In this document: positions 1-11,669 of the stretch, one piece after another
Position numbering within the stretch: position 1 is the first letter of the stretch
How the letters are laid out: each line of letters starts with the position of its first letter
Assembly: GCA_916610825.1 (NCBI GenBank)
Contig: OU744449.1
Location: forward strand, 19,003,344-19,067,343
Source of the DNA: Haliclystus octoradiatus
Taxonomy: Eukaryota; Cnidaria; Staurozoa; Stauromedusae; Haliclystidae
Length of the DNA stretch: 64,000 nucleotides
Direction: 5' to 3'
Notes under the pieces: generated by a model
Database searches by the model: none
Told to the model about the DNA's origin: nothing
What the model saw: the letters and a program-made list of their open reading frames with translations, nothing else
Program-made: the position numbers and the translations under genes

Positions 1-370
1 ACAGACAGAATTAAGGAAAATTTAAAGTGGATTCATAAATGATAGATGTTTGTTCAGATAAGATAATTGAGATTTTACGAATAACTATCGCTTCACTGTC
101 TGGAAAATCCTATTTAATCTATCTTTCTAGGCTATATTATTTAGAGTTTAAATTGTAAAAGAGTCTAAAGGAAACATCAAATAATTTTGAAAATTTCAAT
201 GCAACTATGAGAACAGAAGACTCAAGAGCGCTAAAGTAAGTTCATAGCTAAGCTGCTAGACACCTATGCTCATTGCTCGTCAAAGCCTCAAATAGAGTAG
301 GCTAATAGCAATAGGTAAGTCAAGACGGCACGTAGGCGGGAGGCCTAAGCTGCATACCCTGCATACCTTT

Positions 371-571
371 TTCGATTTTTGGCACTGTTGTTCAGCCTGT
401 GTAATTTTCTTTTCCCATAAAGCTTTAGTAGCATCATTATCTGAGTTAATAGATCTTTTGGGTGTTAATTTTTCACACGCAGCAACACTAGCGGCAATTT
501 TTGCTGCTTCGTCAGCAGCCATCTTTATTTCTTTGATTATCTTCGCGAGTCTCGATTTCGCTAGCAAGTAC
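371..571 (-). other. Possible internal exon, unknown protein
   Basis: An open frame of about 66 codons reads on the minus strand between a good acceptor-like site (TGATTTCAG at its upstream edge, near 572) and a donor-like site (AAAAAG/GTATGC near 371). The peptide is rich in Ala, Lys and Glu (runs such as MAADEAAKIAASVAACEK and ALWEKKITQAEQQCQ) and looks helical or coiled-coil. It has no internal ATG that makes a convincing start, so if real it is an internal exon of a gene extending beyond what can be seen. I do not recognise the family. Chance open reading is a live alternative. Confidence 0.22.
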
Positions 572-1099
572 TGAAATCAGCCTGCACGCAGCCTGCTCAA
601 ATCAATTTAATAACTTACGTTAATTGCTCAAGTCTTGTTTGGTAGAGGGGCACAATTGAGCGGTGTATCCTAATATTGAAAACTATAACTATAAAAAACA
701 ACTGATATGCTGAATAGGTAAGAAAGTTATTATTAGGTTAAATTCATTACAGCAAATTTAGAGAATGACAAGGATACCGGGATAGCTTCTGAATTCAGCT
801 CCAACCTTGATGTGGATTTGATAGTACTCACAATAGAGATTGGAAAAACTCTAACCAAATACAGTACACCATTTCTTGGTCTATAGAAATATTTTGGGTA
901 ATTCAGAGTTTCAAAAATATTTAGAATGTTGATTCTCAGCAAAAGTTACGATGTAAACGTGGGAAGCTGCAATAAATCCATTATTATTAAATGCTTTGAG
1001 AAAAATACTTTAGGGAACGTACTTTTGAATTGAAATTGACACCCCGTATCTGAAGTTCGTGAGTTACGCCCATCAGTTATTAGTTATCAGCTATTTTTA

Positions 1100-4000
1100 G
1101 TTTTGAATTATTTCGAATTCTTTCGAAAGCATTGAGGAAGTCAGATGTAGATGATGATGTCGCTGTCAATTCAAGATGAACATCTCTTAATTGTTATCAT
1201 GCAAGTAAATAACGCTCCATTACGTTTGATGATCTTGTTCCTTCCTTATAATATTTCCAACATACCAAACGATTCAACCAATGTATGAAGAAATAGTGGT
1301 ATTTCTATGGTTAGTCTTTCATTTGGTAAATCAGTCTTTAGCTGACTCATAGGCTTTCTCTCCCGCTTTCTCTATCTTATTTGCATTGTTCATATTTGTA
1401 TTTTATTCTTTTTGCAGCTTTCTTCCGCTGATAATCCAAAAATGTTGCCTAACATAATTAAGTATATAGCCAGTTCCTGCATGTGCTTGTATTTCTTGTG
1501 AAAATCGGAAGATAATGATTGGGCGTTTTACATCATAAAGTAATTTTGCTCTTTTCAATCTTCCGCCTAGTTAGATGAAACCATCGTTACTCGCAGACGG
1601 TGTTATGGTACCGGACAATATGTCTTTGGTAGTGGTTTTCAAGCCTTTGATTTGACAAGTTCTATTCCCGGTTCTATTTTATAGCGCTCCTCCTTACACG
1701 CCAAAAGCATCATTGAAAGCGACTGTTGCTTTGGCTTTGATTGGGCTTTGATTCCAGTCTTCTTTCACTGAAAGCTAGTGATATGCCGCTCCAATCCATT
1801 TGACTTCTCTTGATTTTGTTATGCTCAGACAATGGATGCAACACCCTTCGCATCTTCGTCACATTCTTTTGGCCAATATTCTTCCATTGTGCTCAAAAAT
1901 GATGGACGATTGAACCTTTCTTCTTCTTCTTCTGGTATGGCCATGTTCATTGAAATATTTCCTTGATCTGGTTGTTAAATCACTAACATTAATCTCCCCA
2001 TGAACATGTCACCATTCTTCTTCTGTTGTTGTTCCCGCGAAAACTGTTATGTATATATTTATATTGTATTAGCGAGAATGTCTGGTTTTTGAGGCATCAA
2101 TATTTTAGACTTGAGTTTATTGTAAATGTGATATCTACTTGGTGTATTATCAGGCGCGATCATTGGTAGCTCATCAGCTACATGACTCCTACCCGTAGTA
2201 AAAAATTACTTGATAGCACTAAATTTGTCATATTTTAGTAATTTGACTTATGTTTTGACTCGCAATAATAGTTCATACAGTCCTCATTTTGGTCATATCA
2301 GTTGTTTTCTTTGTCTGGATTTCATGAATTCTATTTGCACCAAAGGGTTTGTATACAGATAACTGTGGCAGCGAAACCAATTTCTGACAAATGAAATATC
2401 TGTCCAAAATGTTTGGCATGTAATTCTCAAAAAATGAACTCTGCAAAATACTTCGATATCTGCTGTGAACGCAACGTCAAGCTCTCTGAAACCAATTAAG
2501 ATTTTAGCAAAATTATTCAGTAATGGTGAACCAGTCAAAAATTCATCATTCAGACACTTTCCTTCAATCTTTGCAACAGAATCGAAAACCAAGCGTATCC
2601 GTCATCTAGATATACTTCTGAATTACTTTTTGAGGTTCTTGTTTGTAATCTTCATCCCTTGGAAATATTCGGTTTACAGATTCAAACGTTCGCTCTACCA
2701 TCTCGTAGTTGTCTCCTTTTATCTCAGGTCTCCTTTTTACAAGGTAAGGAAGCTTCATACCCTTCATCCAACTTGTGCAATCCTTTGTTGATGTCTTTCC
2801 GTGTCTTTACATCCTTGTAATGATAATGCGTTATTGTTTTATACGCCTTATACATGAAAGTGAGACTCCATAAAGGAGGTTAGGTCTTGTATAAATAGCG
2901 CTGTATAACTAATATTGAGTTAGTGTACTTAATCCATGTGTTGGTGTTTAGTTGTTCCATGTGTTGGACGAAAGTTGATAATTGATTATATTAATATTAT
3001 ACATAGTATTACTTTTATACTTATTAAGTGTGATTTTCTGAGTTATATTACTACAATCCTCTGTTCCATATATGACATCCTGATTGAATTCTGATCCAAA
3101 TGATTCACTGTCCAAGATTTCTGGAAAGCTTCATCTAAATTTAATGGTGACATCTGACAGGAATGACTTGATGCTTGATTATTATTTTACTCGGTGACAG
3201 ACCTTTGGCATTGTCGAAACTTGTATTTCTCCGTTTTCTTTTGCGCTGAGAATTGTTAACATCACTCGGCTTGATAATCTGTTTCCAATCAGACTAAGCT
3301 GCTTTGCTAGAGATTATATGACCATTGTTGAATCTCTCCCTTCATCCATCAAGGCATTGACTTTGACTTGTTTTCCACCTAAGCTGCTGAGAGTTACGAA
3401 TTTTTACAAGTTGCATGTAATTTTTTGTCTGTGAATTGCGGCTTTGTTTACATTCATGGTAGCTGATGCAGGTGTTTCTTTCTTCCATCCTTGAAAGTCA
3501 AGGAGAGACAGTTGCCTTTTCTCTTCAAACAATTTCAGCCAATGCATGTTCTTGATTAAGTCTCTTCAGACATGAGAAAAAAAGCGTCCTTTCTTTTCGC
3601 TGATTAAAATCGTTATTTTGGTGTGACATTGATCAATTCTGTACATTCGTCAACCTTGTGTTCTGTGGAGTAACATATCGGACATTAATTTTCTTTAGCC
3701 TTTGTTGATGATCGATGTGAGCTGATTTGATACTGGTGAATGTTGGATGGTTGGTCTTCCCATCTGCGATATTTGGATTATATCTTGCAAAGCCATTCGT
3801 CAAATTCATGCAGTGACTTGTGTCGTTATGTTGAAGCTAGTCCATCCTTTCACTCCGACTGGTATTTTTCTTCCTAATAACAAAAGAAGGGTATCAGACA
3901 TCGTATCGTGTGCCCAAAGTTTCGTTTATACGACAAGCAGGTGACGTAATGTTTGATCTGCAAACTTTCGAAAGGACGTAACATCGTTTTCCTTGACGTT

Positions 4001-4290
4001 CTCCAATATAAGTAGGGCTTCTTCTTTTTATGCACATAAGCAATATTATTTTGCAATACTTAGACAGGCATTGCTGAATGATCGACAACTTTTTGCCAAC
4101 AAACGTCTGTGTTTTCATGAACTAATGATTTGAATAGTTCTATCAAACTCAGACCAATTGAGAGGGTTAGCATCAAAATATCGTGCATTGACCTTGATGG
4201 ATGATTGAAGAAATTTCGATTCGCTTTACATTTCTTACACAAAAATTTGTTTTCCGATTGATCAATGCAATCATCATGTAGATATATTTT
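1100..4290 (-). mobile_element. Ancient BEL/Pao retrotransposon relic
   Basis: Broken minus-strand coding pieces occur in the order expected of a BEL/Pao element. Near 4250-3960 is a gag stretch with the family's NPLNWSEFDRT-type motif followed by FKSLVHEN. At about 3385-3330 is a protease-like stretch with ALMDEGRDST. At 2870-2590 is the RT-entry region (LVKRRPEIKGDNYEMVERTF). At 2600-2300 is the RT core start (VFDSVAKIEGKCLNDEFL, then TADIE, then a frame-shifted VYKPFGAN). Many stops and frameshifts separate the pieces. The stretch 1100-2290 should hold RNase H and integrase remnants, but I could not read convincing motifs there. No LTRs were found. Much older than the BEL element at 39-46 kb. 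Confidence 0.6.
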
Positions 4291-4299
4291 CTATGACTT

Positions 4300-5000
4300 C
4301 TTTGTGAGGAAATCTACATCTTTTCTAGGTTGAATTTCAAACATCGTTTTAATTCTGTGTATTGTTTAGGTTTCGGATGCTGGTTCGTCATCTCTTTCTT
4401 CTAGATGGGTAAAAATTATAGTATTTGAATTTATAACAATGCGTTGAATACTCAGTTAAGTTCCATAATTTGATTTCTTTTCAAATTCCAACAACTAACA
4501 AATAATCCTGTATATATTGATAAATAAATTTACATCATGATGTAATAGTATACTTCAAGGGTGATTAGGAAAATAATGGTTGAAATCAATTGGTGATACC
4601 CAGATTAATTTTTGAGTTATTGCAAAAAATGTACCCTGACAGGAAATTTTCCATCGTATAAATGTTGCCATGGAAGCATCAATTGAATTTGCAAGCGTTG
4701 TCACGCGGAAATGTGCTATAAATAGACATTAATTTCTTTCCCATTATGTATTAACAAAGTTCCCTATAATGGTGATGATTTGTTAGTATGTGTATCGATG
4801 AACGTCAGACTCATGGACTCAAGAGACGAATCAATGCACTTTATATATACCTCTGGTTATGTAATATCAAGATATTATAATAGAACCAAGATAATATAAC
4901 TCAGATTTGTGTTTTGAAGAGTTTTAAACAGGCCATAATACTATCTTACCTTTGGGAAAATCAACCAAATAAAATGTATTTAACATTCTCAAGTATTGAA
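4300..5000. other. Non-coding, AT-rich spacer
   Basis: About 700 bp between the BEL relic and the LINE fragment. I see no coding potential, repeat pair or structured element in it. Confidence 0.5.
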
Positions 5001-5010
5001 TAATTCAAAT

Positions 5011-5259
5011 TTAAAAACAACATCTTCGTCCGACATCAAAAACTTCAAAAATGCCTTGATAAAACTCTACAGCATTGCGACAACTGGAAACTGAAAATAA
5101 ACTATGAGAAATCAAAATGTGTCGTATTTTGCAAACAATTTAATGAGAAAAATTGCACATTTTCTATCAATAACAATGTTTTAGAAACAGTGGAAAATTA
5201 TAAATATCTAGGCTTTTCTTTCAATAGTTCTTGCAGGCAGGCATTTGGCATAAAACAAC
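5011..5259 (+). pseudogene. LINE-A reverse transcriptase, 5' part (interrupted)
   Basis: One continuous plus-strand frame encodes the region just after the RT catalytic box of a non-LTR retrotransposon: LDKTLQHCDNWKLKINYEKSK, then NYKYLGFSF. The copy is 5'-truncated at about 5000, as is usual for LINEs. The frame stops at 5259 because Gypsy-1 has inserted. Ignoring the insertion and one copy of its target duplication, the frame carries on at 9389 with the rest of the same domain, so the LINE was still open here when the Gypsy element arrived. Confidence 0.8.
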
Positions 5260-5418
5260 TGTGATGTTCCCAAATAGGTTCAAGACAATAACTAGACAAT
5301 CAGCTTTAGTAACAATGTAATTCATAGGACGTTAATTCCCACACAAAGATTATATAGTTGTACATGGGTTTATATAGTAATGGGAAATGGACTAGTGACT
5401 AGTGTCCAGATCTCCACA
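5260..5418 (-). repeat. Gypsy-1 3' LTR
   Basis: 159 bp, matching 9230-9388 except for two single-base differences near its left edge. Followed on the right by the purine-rich tract (minus strand) at 5419-5432. Confidence 0.93.
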
Positions 5419-5537
5419 TCTCTCTTTCCTCCGAGACATTATTACTTTAACAAATTAATTAATGGTTAAATATGAATACAAGATTATAAGATTATACATT
5501 AACTAATTATAAATAAATACAAATCAATTACATTTAT

Positions 5538-6523
5538 TTAATTATCAAGAATATAGTCATCATACCTCTGTGGACGTTTGACTGTTCTGCCTGAGCGAGT
5601 AGTTTTCGTGGTTTGGTCAGAAGACGGTGTAGGTACAGTTACAGTCATGTCATTTGTCTCAGGTACAGTATTGGGAGAGTTACTAACACTGGGTTCACTT
5701 ATGGGAGAGATAATTTTTCGAAGAAAACGTCTATTACGAGTATAAAGCCTGCCGAACGTAGTCTTAATCTTATAAGTCCGATTTTTACAAACTTCAACGA
5801 TCGTCCCTCGAATAGTCCACTCCTTGGTCTGGTGGTGCTGAATGGCAACCTTTGTACCAACACGAAAAGAGGGTAGGGATTTAGAATTACGATTATAATA
5901 GTACGCCTTGCGCTCAGTTTTGGCAATTTCAGAATCTGTTAGAACATCATTTTCAATTTTACCTTTAGCAGCTGTATATGCTTTAGGATGAACAAGTAAC
6001 GTGTCACGGAGTTTTCTACCGAATAACATCTCAGAAGGGGATAATCCACCTTCGAGGGGAGAATTTCTAAATGCTAATAAACCAGTACGGCATTTTTCGA
6101 CATCACCTTCATTCTTTTTAATAATAGATTTCATCGCCTTAACGGCAGCTTCGGCTTTTCCGTTCGATTGCGGATAACGAGGGGACGACGGATTGTGAAT
6201 AAAACCCCAATCTTTAGCAAATTTTTCGAACATTTTTGATTTAAATTGTGATCCGCAGTCACTAACGATTTCTTTTGGTACCCCGAACGAGTAAAAGCAT
6301 CTTTTCAATAACATTTAACATTACCGGATTTAGAATTTTCATTAAGTAACCAAATTTCGGGAAAAAACGATTTATAATCCGTTAAAATTAAGTAGTTTTG
6401 TTTACCATATGCGAATAAATCAGTACCGACACCATCCCAGGGACGTTCCGGAATAGGACGTGGTTGTAACTGCTCTTTTGTATGAGACGGTAAATAACGG
6501 AGACATTGTTTACAACTACGCAC
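5538..6523 (-). pseudogene. Gypsy-1 integrase core and C-terminus (frameshifted)
   Basis: Encodes the DDE integrase that inserts the element's cDNA. The first catalytic Asp lies in ILTDYKSFFPE (6305-6523 frame), the second in VSDCGSQF, and the Glu in NGKAEAAVKAM (5538-6314 frame), followed by the C-terminal SH3-like part (FRVGTKVAIQHH...). All three catalytic residues are present, but the piece is split by a frameshift near 6310 and separated from upstream pol by an in-frame TAA at 6532-6530. Residual protein would be inactive as encoded. Confidence 0.88.
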
Positions 6524-6532
6524 AACGTTTTA

Positions 6533-7672
6533 TATATCATTATTTAACGACGGCCAATAAATACTTTCACGAGAGCGTCGCTTAGTTTTTTCGATACCTA
6601 GATGACCATCATGCAATTTTGTTAGAATCTGGCTTCGCAATTTACACGGAATTACAGTACGAAAACCATACAAAATAATATCGTCTACGATAATTAATTC
6701 ATGGCGAACAGCCCAGAATGTACGAACATGTAATGGCAAATCAAATTTTCGATCAGGCCATCCATTTTCAATAAAATGTTTTAGTGACTTCATGTCGTCA
6801 TCAGAATTTTGGGCTAATTTCAAATTTTCAAGTGTTACATCGAGACCATTGTGCGTTGATACAATAGCATGAATAATGGCAGGATCAGATTGATCTTCAA
6901 AATCTTCCTCAGGGGGAGATGTCGGTGCTCGAGAAAGAGCATCGGGTGCACAATGGTCGGAACCTTTTATCCAGGACATAGTTAAATTAAATTCAACAGT
7001 TTTTAGACGAATACGTTGAAGCCGAGGATTAGTAATTTCATCTAAACAATACGAGTTAAAAATTGGAACAAGAGGTTTATGGTCAATCAAAATATCAAAA
7101 TGAGGTAAACCTACTAAAAATAAATAACATTTTTTAAGAACCCATTGGACTGCTAGAGCTTCGAGCTCTATAGTAGCGTAACGTGTTTCAGCCGATGATA
7201 ATAATCGAGAGCCTGCCTGAATTAAACGCCAAGAATTATCGTCTTGTTTTTGAGTAAGTGTAAAACCTACGCCATTCAAGCGGCTAGCGTCAGATGAGAG
7301 ACGGGTACGGGTAGGTCTAAGAGGATTATAATATGCTAAGACGGGAGTGGAGGTCAGAGCAATTTTAACAGCTTCAAATGCACGTGCATGTTCAGGAAGC
7401 CAAACAAATTCATTTTGTTTTTTCAAAAGATCACGTAGAATTTCCATGTGGGTGGCAATCTCAGACGAAAATGCAGAAAATTGATTTACCAAACCCTGAA
7501 AACTACGTAGATCAGTGATATTAGATGGAGTCGGAAATTCGGTAATAGCTGACGTCATCTGTGGGTTAACACGGTAACCATGACGATCAATAACATATCC
7601 ACAAAAGGAAACTTCTTCTACACCGAAAATACACTTAGAACGTTTTAAAGTTACACCGTGTGTATTACAATT
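6533..7672 (-). pseudogene. Gypsy-1 RT thumb, RNase H and integrase zinc region
   Basis: Same frame as the RT piece upstream, separated from it by one in-frame TAA at 7675-7673. It covers the RT thumb (GYVIDRHGYRVNPQ), the RNase H-like domain (LSSDASRLNGVGFTL, ETRYATIELEALAVQW, FDILIDHKPLVPIF) and the N-terminal integrase region (LHDGHLGIEKTKRRSRESIYWP). The readable frame from Met at 7558 gives 342 residues. It ends at an in-frame TAA just before the zinc-region SCKQC pair. Confidence 0.88.
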
Positions 7673-8257
7673 TTACAAAAATTTACGTAGGCGATTATTA
7701 TGCTCCTCAGGAGATTTACCATATATAATTACATCATCTACGATTTTACGAACACCTTCAAGACCTTCAATCACAAGGTCCATTCTCTTATTGTAGTGTT
7801 CACTTATACTGCTAATACCAAATGGCGCTCGTGTACAAACATAACGGCCAAATGGCGTAATAAATGCAGTTAACAATTGAGATTCAGCGTCTAAAGGACA
7901 CTGCCAATATCCGCTAAGACAATCTACCTTAGAAAAATATTTAGCTTCTGACGATTCTATGCTAGATACACATTCGTGTGGAGTTACAGATTGATAATAT
8001 TCTCGTTTTACAAATTTATTGAGTTTTGTCAGATCAATACATAAACGAATTTCATCACTATCTTTTTTCGGCTCCACTACGATCGGATGACACCAAACAG
8101 TGGGTTCATCAATTTTCTTAATTACCCCTAATGCTACCATACGCTCTAGTTCATTTTTAACAGCGTCACGATATGGTAACGGTACACGACGAGGTGCCCG
8201 GACAGCAAATGGCACAACGTCGTCCTTTAATTTAATTTTGAAAGGATCGCCCTTCAT
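7673..8257 (-). pseudogene. Gypsy-1 reverse transcriptase
   Basis: A 194-residue open piece with the fingers and palm of a Gypsy RT: VVEPKKDSDEIRLCIDLTKLN, then FSKVDCLSGYWQ with the first catalytic Asp, then the catalytic box IVDDVIIYG near residue 170. The second and third Asp of the triad (VDD) are intact. The frame is lost upstream of 8257 (frameshift near 8300) and stops at a TAA right after the palm. Confidence 0.9.
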
Positions 8258-8471
8258 AGGAGTTAAATTTTCATCAAAAACAATTTGAAATTCAGCATAA
8301 ACATGATTCTGTCAAACCTTTAAACAAAACGCAAGGGTCCTGAGTCTTAGATTGAGGGTGAGAATTATTAAATATTTTACTAACAGCACTGTTTACCTTG
8401 ACCAAAGAGAGGGCGTTAATCGCTGGACGACCTAATAATAGACCTTTCATGTCTTTCAAAATATAGATCTG

Positions 8472-9176
8472 TTAAGTACATGTTTTGTCGTTAACAGTCA
8501 ATGTCGTTTTCAGTCTTCCTAAAACCACTAGACTTAAGCCATCGGCAGAATGTAGTCGCTTGCCCGAGGCAGATAACTTGTCTATTTTAATTTTTAATCT
8601 ATCTAACACATCCGTACCAGTGGCGGTTACAGCCGCGCCAGTATCTATAATTGCTTTAATTATTTTACGTGGGCTATAATCAGGAAATAATACATTAGCC
8701 TTAAATTGATCGTCTTTATTGTTTGTTCGAGTACAATATATATTTAAGACAGATTTGCCTGAACAAATTTGGGAACCTTTAAAATGGTTCGATTTTTTGC
8801 ATAAATTACATGTCTTACCATACGCAGGACACTTGCCTCGTTCATGATCTTTAGAACAATATCTACAGTTCTTGATATTTTTAGATTTCTGCTTCTGTTC
8901 GGCTTTATTATTCTTGTCCTTTGTATACTGCGACATAGTGTTGATATCTTCATCTTTTGATCTATTGTTGAAGTGTTCTTTACTAGCTTCTTGAGCGTTT
9001 ATTCCTCGAACGATTCGATCGCTCAGGATTCTATCTATGCAACAATCTGAATAATTGCACGATTTTTGATGTTTACGAAGATCAGTTAGCCATTCATCGA
9101 ATGTCTCTTTCTGTTGCTGATCACGGGTGTGGAATTCAGTAGTATCAGATTGGTGACTACTGCCAGTTATAGACAT
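8472..9176 (-). pseudogene. Gypsy-1 gag C-terminal part and aspartic protease
   Basis: 234 residues. Residues ~20-60 match the end of a Gypsy capsid (FDEWLTDLRKHQKSCNYSD). Residues ~100-140 hold zinc-knuckle cysteines (CRYCSKDHERGKC then CNLCKKSNHF). Residues ~180-190 hold the retropepsin active site IIDTGAAV, with Asp-Thr-Gly intact. The capsid N-terminal half that normally precedes this is absent, so the ATG at 9176 is probably internal to the ancestral gag. The frame is lost at 8472 before RT. Confidence 0.85.
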
Positions 9177-9229
9177 GATTATTCTAGTATAATAATTATC
9201 TTTTATAAAGTTTCAGATCAACTGCGCCA

Positions 9230-9388
9230 TGTGATGTTCCCAATTAGGTTCAAAACAATAACTAGACAATCAGCTTTAGTAACAATGTAATTCATAGGAC
9301 GTTAATTCCCACACAAAGATTATATAGTTGTACATGGGTTTATATAGTAATGGGAAATGGACTAGTGACTAGTGTCCAGATCTCCACA
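9230..9388 (-). repeat. Gypsy-1 5' LTR
   Basis: 159 bp. Flanked on the left (inside the element) by the primer-binding site and on the right by the ACAAC target duplication at 9389-9393. Confidence 0.93.
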
Positions 9389-10471
9389 ACAACTTAGTTT
9401 GAAGGCAGAAAAGGCATGGATAATGAAAGGTTTTTGGGGCAGTCGTCAGTCAGCTAGTCGGAATTCACAGAACATTATATAACAGTATAATAAAACCAGT
9501 CATTCTTTACGGCAGTGATATTTGGGGTGATACAATAACACAAGAGGAAAACAATCCCATCTAAACATTACAACGAAAGATTATGTGCCAAATCCTAAAT
9601 GTGAAGAGAAACAGTAATAGCACTGCTGTTAGAGATGAACTTGGTTTCTCTCCACTGTTAATGGATGTAAAATTAAACATGGTAAAATATTTACTCAGAA
9701 TAATAACTTCAGACAGGGATAGTTTAATTTACAAAGCATTCGGAGAGCAAATATTGGAAAATTCGTCAAGTTCATGGCTTAAAAGTGTACAAAAACATCT
9801 TGCCGAAGTTGACATTAATTTACCTCTTCTACGTAGTAAAGATATCCCTAAGATGTAACAAAACAAAATTAATCACTGCAATAAAAAATCAAATTAAATT
9901 GAAAGCAATTGCGCAAATAATTTTGAACAATCTAATTAAATAAAACTATTCCAAGCTTGTCACATCAATTAGACTTTTACAAAAATATTAAAACGAAATT
10001 TGAGTTTGAAAATTATCTGCAGCTCCCAGACCGAAAGGCAAGGATAGCTATCACTCACCTTAGAGTTAGCTCTCATAGGTTTGGAGTCCAGACTGGCAGA
10101 TATTTCAATATCCCGTACGAAGAAAGGACATGTAAATTTTGTAAAAATAACAGCCTGGACAATGAGATGCACCTTCTTTTTAATTGTAATTTGAATAATA
10201 ATTTTAGAGATATATTTTTAAAGGTATAGAAAAGCTATATTGTGACACTGAAAACTTCTACGTAAAAAACAATGAAGAAAAGTTAGACATATTATTCACA
10301 CAACCATCTTTTGCAGTATGCAAACTGCTTGGAACATTTATTTATCAATCGTTTGAACAAAGAAAAGATAGTCTGAACAAATCTGTAACCTGATCGCATG
10401 CAGACTTATATTATATTATAAATAGCTAAGGCCAAAATGGTTTCTTGTATCTACCATACACCTCCGTTTAA
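9389..10471 (+). pseudogene. LINE-A, 3' part of ORF2 and 3' end
   Basis: Continuation of the LINE interrupted at 5259. It reads through the post-RT region (KPVILYGSDIWG, then KIMCQILNVKRNSNSTAVRDELGFSPL) and the C-terminal cysteine motif common at the end of such ORF2 proteins (RTCKFCKNNSLDNEMHLLFNC at about 10120-10185). Frames shift between 9560 and 9860 and again before 9957. A short AT-rich 3' UTR leads straight into the (ATT)n tract, which sits where the LINE's 3' tail is expected. Confidence 0.82.
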
Positions 10472-11661
<1,190 letters not shown>

Positions 11662-11669
11662 CTATATCG

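Larger units (their letters stand above)
5260..9388 (-). mobile_element. Gypsy-1 LTR retrotransposon, nested in LINE-A
   Basis: A complete-length but degenerate Ty3/Gypsy element, 4129 bp, on the minus strand. The two 159-bp LTRs (5260-5418 and 9230-9388; TGTGGAG...ATCACA on the minus strand) differ at two positions. A 5-bp duplication ACAAC lies at 5255-5259 and 9389-9393. The primer-binding site is at about 9211-9229 (minus strand TGGCGCAGTTGAT...), and a purine-rich tract abuts the other LTR at 5419-5432. Coding order is gag, protease, RT, RNase H, integrase. The gag N-terminus is missing: only about 50 bp separate the first readable ATG from the 5' LTR. Stops and frameshifts make it non-autonomous. 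Confidence 0.92.
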
